Shown: positions 40,517 through 48,226, counted from the first letter of the stretch. The stretch: 64,000 nt of DNA from Microbacterium sp. EST19A (GCF_019969685.1 NZ_JAHXYZ010000005.1:1-64000); one strand, 5' to 3'. Translations and numbers: made by a program. Notes: generated by a model not told the origin, from the sequence alone.

Positions 40517-41224
40517 GTGGACGTGACCAACCTGAGCGAGGCGCTGGATCTTGGCTCTCGGGCTCTCGCTGTGATCGTGTCTGCGGTCGGCCTCATCGTC
40601 GCCGTGAGCCAATGGACTAGGCCAGCTCTTCTCGCTCGCCGGGAGAAGTGGCTGCGTGAGGCCATGGCGTCGGAGACGAACACAGCGCGCCGCGACACCC
40701 TGGCAGGGATGCTTACGGACACGACTGCGCAGTTGGTAGCGGGTGTTCACGTGCCTGGTTGGCGTTTCATCGTCCTAGTGGCCCTGATGCTCTTTGGTCC
40801 TGTGCAAGCGTTCGGGATGGCCAAGGGTGACGCATCCGTGTGGGGTGTTGTGCTCGCTGTTTTCCTCTCCTTCGTCATCACGGCCAACCCCATGCGGATG
40901 GCCATTCGAATGCTTGCTGAGCGCTACAGGGTTGCTCACGAGTACAGAACCGGCCAGGCGATCAATCCGCCTCGGGTCGGCATCTTGAACCTGACAGAGG
41001 GCGGTAGCCGTCGCGAGTTCACCTTCGCCTACCTGATCGCATTGGCGGTGAACGTGCTGGCGGCTAGCGTCTCCCTCTTTGTCGCCGGACAGACTCTGTG
41101 GGGGCTCGTCCTCGGCCTTACTGCCGTAGCCAGCGGGGTGGTCCTCGCGGGACTCGTGAACCGCTACGCCGCGTCTCGTGTCGGCATCTATGGCCCGTGG
41201 TCCGTCGAAGATCCGAAGATGTAG
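40517..41224 (+). CDS. Hypothetical membrane protein (about five helices)
   Basis: 235 residues from GTG at 40517. Predicted membrane segments near 16-33, 82-101, 106-126, 168-189 and 193-213, with a soluble loop 35-80 (SQWTRPALLARREKWLREAM) and a basic cytoplasmic loop 127-165. No recognised domain. It is cargo of the integrative element. In defence islands, small multi-helix proteins often act as effectors, but nothing in this sequence shows that here. No gene lies within 16 bp downstream on the same strand. Confidence 0.65.
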   Translation: MDVTNLSEALDLGSRALAVIVSAVGLIVAVSQWTRPALLARREKWLREAMASETNTARRDTLAGMLTDTTAQLVAGVHVPGWRFIVLVALMLFGPVQAFGMAKGDASVWGVVLAVFLSFVITANPMRMAIRMLAERYRVAHEYRTGQAINPPRVGILNLTEGGSRREFTFAYLIALAVNVLAASVSLFVAGQTLWGLVLGLTAVASGVVLAGLVNRYAASRVGIYGPWSVEDPKM

Positions 41225-41240
41225 CGTCTGCCGTTCTCGC

Positions 41241-41525
41241 TCAGACCCCGCGCACGGGGTGAGCGTCCCACCAACGGTCGTCGGTCTCGACGTCGAGGCA
41301 AATCTGATTCCTGCCTTTGCCACTTCCGTTGAGCATACGAACTCTCACCACTGTTGCTGTTCCATGAGCGTTCTTGTCTTCGTCGTACAACTCAATCGTT
41401 GCTCCCACAGGCAAGAGCACACGCTCATCGAAAGCGCAGACCTGTCTGTTGTGGGTCACGTCGAAGACCAAAGTCTGCTCGTGGACGGGCCATACCGGAT
41501 ACGCGCTCGATTCATACATCGTCAT
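41241..41525 (-). CDS. Small hypothetical protein of the element
   Basis: 94 residues from ATG at 41525 (second ATG at 41519 also possible). Beta-rich: PVWPVHEQTLVFDVTHN, GATIELYDEDKNAHGTATVVRVRML and QICLDVETDDRWWDAHP. Resembles small SH3/OB-like folds but no family recognised. Its stop faces the membrane protein stop 16 bp away. It is the last gene before attR. Confidence 0.6.
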   Translation of the reverse strand: MTMYESSAYPVWPVHEQTLVFDVTHNRQVCAFDERVLLPVGATIELYDEDKNAHGTATVVRVRMLNGSGKGRNQICLDVETDDRWWDAHPVRGV

Positions 41526-41675
41526 GCTCTAAAGCTAGTGAGGGCGGTCAACGCTGGCTAGAGATAGCAAACCGACGGGCCCCCGGCGTCCCCCTGGGAC
41601 GGTCAGTCAGTCCGAGCGTGCAAGATCTGCAACCGTAGAAACGCGGGAAATCAGGGTTGATGCGAACGGTCCGCA

Positions 41676-41720
41676 TTTACACCGTGGATGTCGTCGGTTC
41701 GATCCCGGCAGGGCCCACCT
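41676..41720. repeat. attR: right 45-bp attachment core
   Basis: Identical to 36126-36170. It contains the anticodon-loop-to-acceptor half of tRNA-Val without a 5' half, so it is not a second tRNA gene. Marks the right border of the element; chromosomal sequence resumes afterwards. Confidence 0.93.
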
Positions 41721-41794
41721 CCTCTCGATCCCCGCGGCCTCGTCTGTGCCGCGATGCGTGCTGTCGCCCCATCTGGCCAACTCCACCAAAACTC

Positions 41795-41823
41795 TTGAGT
41801 ACAAACGTCCATTTGTGTTATGT
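41795..41823 (+). promoter_or_regulatory. arsR promoter with operator in the spacer
   Basis: TTGAGT (41795-41800), 17-bp spacer, TTATGT (41818-41823). The spacer contains the inverted repeat ACAAA-N6-TTTGT (41801-41816). The start codon of the ArsR gene is 28 nt past the -10. An ArsR dimer bound in the spacer would block transcription. This 41526-41850 stretch otherwise holds attR and nothing else that I can support. Confidence 0.72.
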
Positions 41824-41850
41824 TCTCCACGCCGACGGAGAGGATCTCGC

Positions 41851-42186
41851 ATGGGTGCGGAAGCAGCAGACGATCTCGACCTCGCACTGCGCGCCCTGGC
41901 CGACGGGAACCGGCGCGCGATCCTGCGACTTATCCGTTCGACCGCGCTGCCCGTCGGGGAGATCGCCGAGGCGGCGGGCCTCTCTCAGCAGACAACCTCG
42001 CACCATCTCGGCGTGCTGCGGAACGCGGGACTCGCGGTCAGCGCGCGGGAGGGGACACGGCACCTGTTCGCGGTGAGCACCGACGGTCTCTCGGCCGTGC
42101 GCTCCTATCTCGATGACTTCTGGCCCGGCAGGCTGGCCACGCTCAAGGCCGTCATAGAAGCGCGCGAAGGCGACGGCCGTGGCTGA
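41851..42186 (+). CDS. ArsR family transcriptional regulator
   Basis: 111 residues from ATG at 41851 (GAGAGGATC upstream). Winged helix: RALADGNRRAILRLIRSTAL, GEIAEAAGLSQQTTSHHLGVLRNAGL and the wing VSAREGTRHLFAVS. No cysteine-rich metal site is present, so it is not a metal sensor of the ArsR/SmtB type; it belongs to the ArsR subgroup paired with SRPBCC proteins. The downstream gene starts inside its last codons, so the pair is an operon. Probably autorepressed through the ACAAA-N6-TTTGT repeat. Confidence 0.9.
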   Translation: MGAEAADDLDLALRALADGNRRAILRLIRSTALPVGEIAEAAGLSQQTTSHHLGVLRNAGLAVSAREGTRHLFAVSTDGLSAVRSYLDDFWPGRLATLKAVIEAREGDGRG

Positions 42187-42613
42187 GTTCCGCGACGCGA
42201 TCGAGATCGAGGCCGCGCCCGAGACCGTGTTCGACTACCTCGTCACGGCAGAGGGGATGACGGCCTGGATGGGGCAATATGCTGAGCTCGATCCGACGCC
42301 CGGCGGGCGGTTCGCCGTCGACATCGCCGGACACGCCATCCGCGGCGAGTACCTGCACGTTGAGCACCCGCGTCGCGTCGTCGTGTCGTGGGGCATGGCG
42401 GGGAGCGAGACCCTCCCGGCGGGTGCGTCGCGAGTGGAGTTCACGCTCACTCCGACGAGCACCGGCACGCGCGTCGAGCTGATCCACTCCGACCTTCCTG
42501 AGCTCGAGGTCCGCGGTCACGCCCACGGCTGGGCGCACTTCCTGCCGCGTCTCGCAGCTGTCGGCGCAGGCGTCGATCTCGGAGCCGACGACTGGCGTCC
42601 GCTCGACGACTGA
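42179..42613 (+). CDS. SRPBCC (AHSA1/START-like) protein
   Basis: 144 residues, GTG at 42179 overlapping the arsR 3' end by 8 nt. FRDAIEIEAAPETVFDYLVTAEGMTAWM, GEYLHVEHPRRVVVSWG and GTRVELIHSDLP are standard AHSA1-type strands forming a hydrophobic ligand pocket. ArsR-SRPBCC pairs are common and the SRPBCC partner probably binds a small ligand or assists the regulator; the ligand is unknown. Confidence 0.9.
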   Translation: MAEFRDAIEIEAAPETVFDYLVTAEGMTAWMGQYAELDPTPGGRFAVDIAGHAIRGEYLHVEHPRRVVVSWGMAGSETLPAGASRVEFTLTPTSTGTRVELIHSDLPELEVRGHAHGWAHFLPRLAAVGAGVDLGADDWRPLDD

Positions 42614-42648
42614 ACAACCACCGTCCACTGCACAGCAAGGGGAAGAAC

Positions 42649-42999
42649 ATGGATACCGCTTACGACATCGTCCAGAGCTATCACCGGGCCTGGACCAGCG
42701 GCGACGTGGAACGGGCCATGACCTACGTCGCGGACGACATCACGTGTCGCGCCCCCGGGGTCGACCTGCAGGGCAAGGAGGCATACGGCCGATACATCGC
42801 CGGTTTCGCCCCGACGCTGACGGGCATCGGCGACATCACCGAGTTCTCCGACGGCGACCGCGTCGCCCTGTTCTACTATCCGCAGACCGCCGCGACATCC
42901 ACCGCACCGGCCGCCGAGTACTTCACGGTGCGCGACGGCAGGATCAGCGACAGCGTGCTCATCTTCGACCGACTCTCATACGGCCCGCCGAAGGGGTGA
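42649..42999 (+). CDS. SnoaL-like nuclear transport factor 2 family protein
   Basis: 116 residues, single NTF2-like cone: AYDIVQSYHRAWTSGDVERAM, VADDITCRAPGVDLQGKEAYGRYIAGF (GKEAYGRYIAGF visible) and the C-terminal FTVRDGRISDSVLIFDRL. Such proteins are enzymes or binding proteins of unknown ligands. GGGGAA precedes the ATG. It follows the SRPBCC gene by 35 bp and is likely in the same transcript. Confidence 0.85.
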   Translation: MDTAYDIVQSYHRAWTSGDVERAMTYVADDITCRAPGVDLQGKEAYGRYIAGFAPTLTGIGDITEFSDGDRVALFYYPQTAATSTAPAAEYFTVRDGRISDSVLIFDRLSYGPPKG

Positions 43000-43087
43000 T
43001 TCCGACGCCGGTTCACGCGGTTAGTGTGGACACCACTCACACCGTGAGCGGATCGTCACAGCACAGCCACTGAACCCAGGAGCGACC

Positions 43088-43975
43088 ATGGCGCGACGCA
43101 TCGTCATCAGCGGAGCATCCGGACTGATCGGCAGCGCGCTGACGTCGTCGCTGCGATCGGACGGCATCGAGGTGACCGCTCTGGTGCGTCGGCCGCCCGC
43201 GAACCCCTCGGAGCGGCAGTGGGCGCCGGGAGAGCGCGACCTCGACCCTGGAGTGCTCGACGGGGCTGAGGCGATCGTCGCGCTCGGGGGCGCGAGCGTC
43301 GGACGGTTGCCCTGGACGCCCCGGTACAAGACCGAGCTGATCGATTCCCGACTCAAGGGCACACGAACGATCACGACCGCGCTGCGGGCACTGCGTCAAG
43401 ACGCTCCCGCATTCATCTCGGCATCCGCTGTGGGCTACTACGGATCCGCCCCCGGCGAGCGACTCACCGAGGATTCGCCAGCCGGGCAGACCTTCCTTGC
43501 CGAGCTCTGCGTCCAATGGGAGGCCGAGGCACGCCGGGCCGAGGACCACACCAGGGTCGCTCTGCTGCGGACCGCCCCGGTGATCCACCGGCAAGGCGTC
43601 CTCAAGCCGATGATCCAGCTGACCCGTTTCGGGCTCGCAGGGCCGCTCGGCAAGGGCACGCAGATCTGGCCCTGGATGTCGCTCGAGGACGAGGTGCGCG
43701 GCATCCGCCACGTCATCGATCAGAAGATCGCCGGGCCCGTGAACTTCACCGGACCGACACCCGCCTCGGCGAACGACATCGGCCGCGCACTCGCCCGCGC
43801 GATGAACCGCCCCTTCTGGCTCCCTGCTCCCGCCTGGGCATTGCGACTCGCTCTGGGCGCCGCGGCCGATTCGCTCCTCCTCACCGACGCCGACGTGCGG
43901 CCCACCGTGCTGGACAAGTCCGGATTCCGCTTCACTCACGCCACGGCCGCGGAGGCAGTCTCCTCCGCGGTGTGA
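43088..43975 (+). CDS. TIGR01777 family NAD(P)-dependent epimerase
   Basis: 295 residues. Rossmann start RRIVISGASGLIGSALTSSL, then the family signatures ADAIVALGGASV-like EAIVALGGASVGRLPW, FISASAVGYYG, and the C-terminal DUF1731-like region WPWMSLEDEVRGIRHV plus NFTGPTP. Substrate unknown; the plant/bacterial homologue (SulA/YfcH) acts in cell division or unknown steps. Independent start after an 88-bp gap with AGGAG upstream. Confidence 0.9.
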   Translation: MARRIVISGASGLIGSALTSSLRSDGIEVTALVRRPPANPSERQWAPGERDLDPGVLDGAEAIVALGGASVGRLPWTPRYKTELIDSRLKGTRTITTALRALRQDAPAFISASAVGYYGSAPGERLTEDSPAGQTFLAELCVQWEAEARRAEDHTRVALLRTAPVIHRQGVLKPMIQLTRFGLAGPLGKGTQIWPWMSLEDEVRGIRHVIDQKIAGPVNFTGPTPASANDIGRALARAMNRPFWLPAPAWALRLALGAAADSLLLTDADVRPTVLDKSGFRFTHATAAEAVSSAV

Positions 43976-44085
43976 TCACCCGACTCAGCGCGGATCGAAA
44001 ACCCACGGGAGGCGATGCCCGAACGAGCGTTTCTGATCCAGCGTGAACTTCGCGATCTCACTGTTGCCAAACCGTACCCTCATTT

Positions 44086-44130
44086 TTTACTTGTAAACGT
44101 GTGAAACCTGCTAGCTTCCTCATAAATGAG
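44086..44130. promoter_or_regulatory. Two palindromes upstream of the flagellar sigma gene
   Basis: TTTAC-TT-GTAAA (44086-44097) and CTCAT-AA-ATGAG (44119-44130) are perfect 5-bp arms with 2-bp centres, 33 bp apart, in an AT-rich stretch unlike the surroundings. TTGTAA at 44091-44096 could serve as -35. Both lie within 70 bp of the TTG start, so they are candidates for promoter and operator of the flagellar regulon's first gene. Confidence 0.5.
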
Positions 44131-44152
44131 ATAAGCGAGCCACGGAGTCACA

Positions 44153-45010
44153 TTGCTGCGTCATTCTGACCTTTCTGCTGATTCCGGCGTACCTGCAGAA
44201 GCGCCCGTCACCCCCGAGCGACTTGCCCGCGAGAACATGGCGCTGGCGACGTTCCTCGCGTTGGAGAAGGCGCGCACGGCGGAGCATGTCGACCTCGACG
44301 ATCTGATGTCCGCCGCGCGATGGGGGCTCGCCCGGGCCGCCTTGACGTACGAGCCGGAGCGCGGCATCCCGTTCGGTGCCTTCGCGCGCACGCAGATCAA
44401 CTGGGCGATGCTGTCGGAGATGCGCAAGGCCGACCCGGCAGGGGAGCGCGGGCGGGACAAGATCGAGCTGATCCGCGCCGCGGCGGATGCCGTGCTCGCC
44501 CGCACCGGTCGCCCTGCCACGGTCGCAGAGCTGTCGAAGGAGTCGGGGATCGATGCGGCCTCGGTCGCGGAGATGCAGCAGCTCGACGCGATGGTGCGAA
44601 CCGCCACCAGTTTCGAGGAGCACTTCGATCTCGAGTCCGGTCGACAGGCGGCCGACCTCACCGACACCATCATCCTGCCGGAGCACGCGGTCGAGCAGAA
44701 CGAGACGCGGATGATGCTCGTGCGTGTGCTGGATGCGCTTCCGATCGCGATGCGTCGGGTCATCCGCGGAATCTACGTCGACGACCGCATGGTCAAGGAC
44801 ATCGCCGAGGAGCTCGAGGTCAGCCACGCGTACGTCTCGAAATTGCGCACGCGCGGCCTCGCGCTGATGCGCGAGGCCATGGAGGCGTGGGAGGACGGCA
44901 CGACCGGCGATCGCTCCACCAGCGCGAAGGCGGACTTCTTCGGCGCCCTGTTCGGGCCGGCGTCGGAGGCCCCGACCGTGCGGACCGGCGATCTGCTCCC
45001 CGCACTCTGA
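44153..45010 (+). CDS. FliA/WhiG-type RNA polymerase sigma factor
   Basis: 285 residues from TTG at 44153, with GGAG 5 nt upstream. Region 2: LDDLMSAARWGLARAALTYEPERGIPFGAFARTQINWAMLSEMR (DLMSAARWGLARAALTY and FGAFARTQINWAM visible). Region 3: ADAVLARTGRPATVAELSKE. Region 4: LPIAMRRVIRGIYVDDRMVKDIAEELEVSHAYVSKLRTRGLALM (DIAEELEVSHAYVSKLRT visible). The sequence belongs to the sigma-28 group used for flagellin transcription. It is the first gene of the flagellar locus and reads 108 bp ahead of fliC. The four GGTTAC/GTCGCGATAGTCG motifs are probably its promoters. No FlgM anti-sigma factor is visible. Confidence 0.9.
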   Translation: MLRHSDLSADSGVPAEAPVTPERLARENMALATFLALEKARTAEHVDLDDLMSAARWGLARAALTYEPERGIPFGAFARTQINWAMLSEMRKADPAGERGRDKIELIRAAADAVLARTGRPATVAELSKESGIDAASVAEMQQLDAMVRTATSFEEHFDLESGRQAADLTDTIILPEHAVEQNETRMMLVRVLDALPIAMRRVIRGIYVDDRMVKDIAEELEVSHAYVSKLRTRGLALMREAMEAWEDGTTGDRSTSAKADFFGALFGPASEAPTVRTGDLLPAL

Positions 45011-45027
45011 TTTTCCTCAGGACCCCT

Positions 45028-45060
45028 GGTTACGCGGCACCGCACCTGTCGCGAATGTCG
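45028..45060 (+). promoter_or_regulatory. Flagellar sigma promoter upstream of fliC
   Basis: GGTTAC (45028-45033), 14-bp spacer, GTCGCGAATGTCG (45048-45060). It differs from the other three copies in the -10 centre (GCGAATGT versus GCGATAGT). The GGA-loop hairpin begins 9 bp downstream. Confidence 0.82.
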
Positions 45061-45068
45061 GTTGTGCA

Positions 45069-45084
45069 GGCCCACGGATGGGCC
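45069..45084 (+). promoter_or_regulatory. GGA-loop hairpin in the fliC leader
   Basis: GGCCC-ACGGAT-GGGCC forms a 5-bp stem with loop ACGGAT. The SD of fliC (GGAGG, 45107-45111) lies 23 nt downstream and contains another GGA pair. In Bacillus subtilis, CsrA represses hag through a GGA hairpin and a GGA in the SD of the leader; the layout here is the same. Confidence 0.68.
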
Positions 45085-45117
45085 CGCATTCCAGTCCCAT
45101 AACCACGGAGGATACTC

Positions 45118-45978
45118 ATGGGTCTTCAGATCGCAACCAACGTCAGTGCGCTCAACTCGTACCGCAACCTGTCCGCCAACCAGAACGACGTCTCGAAGTC
45201 GCTCGAGAAGCTCTCGAGCGGCCTGCGCATCAACCGCGCAGCCGACGACGCCGCCGGCCTGGCCATCTCCGAGGGCCTGCGTTCACAGGTCAACGGCCTG
45301 AACGTCGCAGCACGCAACGCTCAGGACGGCATCTCGGTGATCCAGACCGCGGAAGGCGCGCTGACCGAGGTCCACTCCATTCTGCAGCGCGTCCGCGACC
45401 TCGCGGTCCAGGCAGGATCCGACTCCAACAACGTCGATTCCCGCAAGGCCATCACCACCGAGGTGACTCAGCTGGTCGACGAGCTCACGCGCATCTCCGA
45501 CACCACGAACTTCAACGGCATCAAGCTGCTGGATGCTTCGGCCGGTGCCGCGAGCGACGGCGTGCTGAGCTTCCAGGTCGGTGCCGACGGCGCCGCCTCG
45601 AGCCAGATCTCGGTGAACCTCGGTTCCGCCGACATCAAGACGCTCGCGGCCGACCTCAAGACCGCCATCGTCACCACCGATGGATTCGCGACCCCCACGC
45701 TGGCGGCTGCGACCATCACCACGGTCGACACGGCGATCAAGAGCGTCTCCTCGGCTCGCGCCGACCTCGGTGCGGTCCAGAACCGCTTCGAGTCGACGAT
45801 CAACTCGCTGCAGGTGTCGGCCGAGAACCTGTCGGCGGCCAAGAGCCGTATCGCCGACACCGACATGGCGGCCGAGATGGTCAAGTACACCGCTGCGAAC
45901 ATCCTGCAGCAGGCCGGCACCGCCATGCTCGCGCAGGCGAACCAGTCGGGCCAGGGCGTGCTGCAGCTGCTCCGTTGA
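45118..45978 (+). CDS. fliC: Flagellin
   Basis: 286 residues. N-terminal D0/D1 (MGLQIATNVSALNSYRNLSA, LSSGLRINRAADDAAGLAISE) and C-terminal D1/D0 (ADLGAVQNRFESTINSL, AKSRIADTDMAAEMVKYTAANILQQAGTAMLAQANQ, ending LQLLR) are conserved. Only about 60 residues lie between them, so D2/D3 is nearly missing and the filament should be thin-surfaced. SD GGAGG 6 nt upstream. Own promoter upstream and strong terminator downstream allow high separate expression. Confidence 0.97.
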   Translation: MGLQIATNVSALNSYRNLSANQNDVSKSLEKLSSGLRINRAADDAAGLAISEGLRSQVNGLNVAARNAQDGISVIQTAEGALTEVHSILQRVRDLAVQAGSDSNNVDSRKAITTEVTQLVDELTRISDTTNFNGIKLLDASAGAASDGVLSFQVGADGAASSQISVNLGSADIKTLAADLKTAIVTTDGFATPTLAAATITTVDTAIKSVSSARADLGAVQNRFESTINSLQVSAENLSAAKSRIADTDMAAEMVKYTAANILQQAGTAMLAQANQSGQGVLQLLR

Positions 45979-46001
45979 GCCGCTGCGCCTGAGGCGCGCT
46001 C

Positions 46002-46035
46002 GGCGCCCGGGCGGGGTCACCTCCGCCCGGGCGCC
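46002..46035 (+). terminator. Terminator after fliC
   Basis: 13-bp perfect stem GGCGCCCGGGCGG / CCGCCCGGGCGCC with 8-nt loop, followed by TTCCTGT. It limits read-through from the strong fliC promoter into fliD. Confidence 0.82.
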
Positions 46036-46094
46036 TTCCTGTAGACCATCTCGACCCGCATCGCACAGACAGACCGCACAGAAGGCAGCTGAGG

Positions 46095-47459
46095 ATGAAA
46101 CTCGACGGACTGGTATCCGGGCTCAAGACCGACGAGCTCATCACCGCGCTGATGGACGTCGCGGCGATCCCGAAGAAGCTGATCACGAACAAGATCACCG
46201 ATCGCGGCGCGATCATCACCAACCTGCAGTCGCTGAACAAGACGCTGCAGGACCTCGTCACGAAGGCGAAGACCGCGGCCGCTGCGACGTCGTTGGCCGC
46301 TTTCACCGCGACCGCGTCGTCGGAGAGCGTGACCGTCGTCGCCGGTGCTAAGGCCAGCGCCTTCTCGACGAGCGTCGTGGTCGACGCCGTCGCATCGGCG
46401 CACTCCGTCATCACGGCGGCCGCCGGCGCCGAGGCCTGGGGCGGGGACTTCACGCTCGTCGCGTCCGACGGTACGCAGAAGTCGATCACGCCGATCGGCT
46501 CCAGCCCGCAGGATCTGGCCAAGGCCATCAACGCCGCCAAGGCGGGCGTCACGGCCACCGTCGTCCCCGCGGGAACGGATGCCGACGGCAAGCCGCTCTC
46601 GCGCGTCCAGCTCACCGCGGTCGATACCGGCCAGGCCGGTGCGTTCACGCTGCACCGCGGCACGGCTGCGGACGTCGCTGCCGGCACCGCCCCCGACGTC
46701 GCCACGGAAGCCGGAGCCGCGATCCTCACGCAGGGCTCCGACGCCAGCATCCGCCTCTTCGCCGGCACCGCAGCCGAGCAGACCCTGACCAGCGCGAGCA
46801 ACACGATCAGCATCGGCGAGGACATCGACGTCACCGTCACGAAGGCGAGTGCCGACCCGGTCGTGGTCTCCGTCGCGCTCGACGCCAAGGCGCAGACCGC
46901 GAAGGCCGAGACCTTCGTCAAGGAGATCGCCGCACTGCTCGTCCGCATCGACAACGGCTCGAAGGCCACGGTCGGAGCCGTGGGGGAGAAGACTACACTC
47001 GGCGTGTTCACCGGCGACAGCACGGTGCGCAACCTCCGCACGGCTCTGGCCGACGCGGTGCAGTACCCGGTCGACGGCGTCTCGCCGTCGACGATCGGCG
47101 TCTCGATCAGCGACAAGGGCGTGCTGTCGTTCGACGCCGAGAAGTTCGCGAAGGCGCTGGCCGATGACCCGGAGAAGACGCAGGCCGTGTTCTCCGGCCT
47201 CGCCGGGCGGCTGGAGGAGGTCTCGGACAAGTACTCCGACAAGTACGACGGACTGCTGACGCAGCGGATCACCGGTCAGGAGTCCGAGGTCAAGACCCTG
47301 AAGACCCAGGTGGAGCGGTGGGACATCCGTCTCGAGCAGCGCAGGGCCACCCTCGAGCGCACGTACTCGCAGCTGGAGGTGCAGCTCTCGAAGCTGCAGT
47401 CGCAGTCCTCATGGCTCAGCTCGCAGCTCGCCGGTCTCACGCCGACCTCGTCGACGTGA
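46095..47459 (+). CDS. fliD: Flagellar filament capping protein FliD
   Basis: 454 residues. N-terminal helix MKLDGLVSGLKTDELITALMDVAAIPKKLI (KLDGLVSGLKTDELI visible) matches FliD_N, and the C-terminal coiled coil (QESEVKTLKTQVERWDIRLEQRRATLERTYSQLEVQLSKLQSQ; LKTQVERWDIRLEQRRA visible) matches FliD_C. Caps the growing filament and folds flagellin. Middle domain is Ala/Thr-rich. Located after fliC and before fliS, the usual cluster order. Confidence 0.94.
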   Translation: MKLDGLVSGLKTDELITALMDVAAIPKKLITNKITDRGAIITNLQSLNKTLQDLVTKAKTAAAATSLAAFTATASSESVTVVAGAKASAFSTSVVVDAVASAHSVITAAAGAEAWGGDFTLVASDGTQKSITPIGSSPQDLAKAINAAKAGVTATVVPAGTDADGKPLSRVQLTAVDTGQAGAFTLHRGTAADVAAGTAPDVATEAGAAILTQGSDASIRLFAGTAAEQTLTSASNTISIGEDIDVTVTKASADPVVVSVALDAKAQTAKAETFVKEIAALLVRIDNGSKATVGAVGEKTTLGVFTGDSTVRNLRTALADAVQYPVDGVSPSTIGVSISDKGVLSFDAEKFAKALADDPEKTQAVFSGLAGRLEEVSDKYSDKYDGLLTQRITGQESEVKTLKTQVERWDIRLEQRRATLERTYSQLEVQLSKLQSQSSWLSSQLAGLTPTSST

Positions 47460-47506
47460 CACGCCCCGCCTCCATGAACGCTCGCACCCGCTAGGAGATC
47501 TCGACG

Positions 47507-47920
47507 ATGCCTCTCACCTCGATGGAACGCGCGAAGCAGCAGTACCTCCAGCAGCAGGTCGCTTCCGCGTCGCCTGAGCGGCTGCTCACGATGCTCTACG
47601 ACCGGCTGCTCGTCGACATCGATCGTGCGGCCGCAGCGCAGGACGCATCCGACTGGACGGCCGCCGGCACCCACCTGACGCATGCGCAGCAGATCGTCGC
47701 GGAGCTCAGCGGATCGCTGACGGATGCCTGGGACGGCGCTGCCGACCTCCGCGCGGTCTATACCTACCTGACCGGCCGCCTGATCGCGGCGAACATCTCG
47801 CGCGACCCGGCCGCCACCGCCGAGTGCCGCGAACTCATCGCGCCGCTGCGCGAGGCCTGGCATCAGGCCGCGTCGGCGACCGCGGCAATCGCCCCGGCGT
47901 CTTCCTCGGCGCTGGCCTGA
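47507..47920 (+). CDS. fliS: Flagellin chaperone FliS
   Basis: 137 residues. QYLQQQVASASPERLLTMLYDRLLVDIDRA is the FliS helix 1-2 signature (ERLLTMLYDRLLVDIDRA visible). Binds the flagellin C-terminus before export. The Ala-rich C-terminal tail is longer than in the Bacillus protein. AGGAG precedes the ATG 8 nt upstream. The next gene starts 6 bp after the stop. Confidence 0.95.
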   Translation: MPLTSMERAKQQYLQQQVASASPERLLTMLYDRLLVDIDRAAAAQDASDWTAAGTHLTHAQQIVAELSGSLTDAWDGAADLRAVYTYLTGRLIAANISRDPAATAECRELIAPLREAWHQAASATAAIAPASSSALA

Positions 47921-47925
47921 CGACG

Positions 47926-48204
47926 GTGCCGGAGAACCTCGCGGCCTGGCTGACCGTGCTCGACCAGTTCGAGCGCGCCCTCGATGCCGCAGACGAACAG
48001 CTCGACCCGCAGCCGTTCGACCCGCCTGCCGGCCCCGTCCCCGAGGAGCTGCGTGAGCGGGCCGAAGCGGTGCTCGCCCGCCAGCAGCTGATGATCGGCG
48101 GGCTGATGACCTCCAGAGCGAACGTCGCGCGCGAACTCGCCGCGCTGCGCCGCGTGCCGACGTCCCCCCAGGACACCCCGGCATACCTCGACGTCGAAGG
48201 CTGA
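47926..48204 (+). CDS. FliT-like small flagellar protein
   Basis: 92 residues from GTG at 47926. Helical, acidic in the middle (LDAADEQLDPQPFDPP) and basic at the end (RANVARELAALRRVP). No clear sequence motif, but it occupies the fliT place after fliS, where a filament-cap chaperone is encoded in other bacteria, and its length fits. The GTG lies 6 bp after the fliS stop. Function as a FliD or export chaperone is inferred from context. Confidence 0.7.
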   Translation: MPENLAAWLTVLDQFERALDAADEQLDPQPFDPPAGPVPEELRERAEAVLARQQLMIGGLMTSRANVARELAALRRVPTSPQDTPAYLDVEG

Positions 48205-48226
48205 ACCGCGACTCCCAGAACGCCCC

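Larger units (their letters stand above)
36171..41720. mobile_element. Integrative element in tRNA-Val (about 5.55 kb)
   Basis: Flanked by the 45-bp direct repeats, which makes the excised circle 5,550 bp. Contents from left to right: broken tyrosine integrase, AlpA-type excisionase and an 80-residue gene (leftward), phased 11-bp repeats, a 585-residue nuclease-like gene and a 90-residue gene (rightward), a truncated serine recombinase with repeats, a membrane protein and a small leftward gene. No replication, conjugation or phage structural genes are present. GC is clearly below that of the surrounding chromosome by eye, and codon use contains TTA and other rare codons. Confidence 0.9.

Noticed and set aside
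41676..41720. Second tRNA-like sequence
   Set aside because: Only the anticodon loop to acceptor half is present; no 5' acceptor, D arm or partner strand. It is attR.
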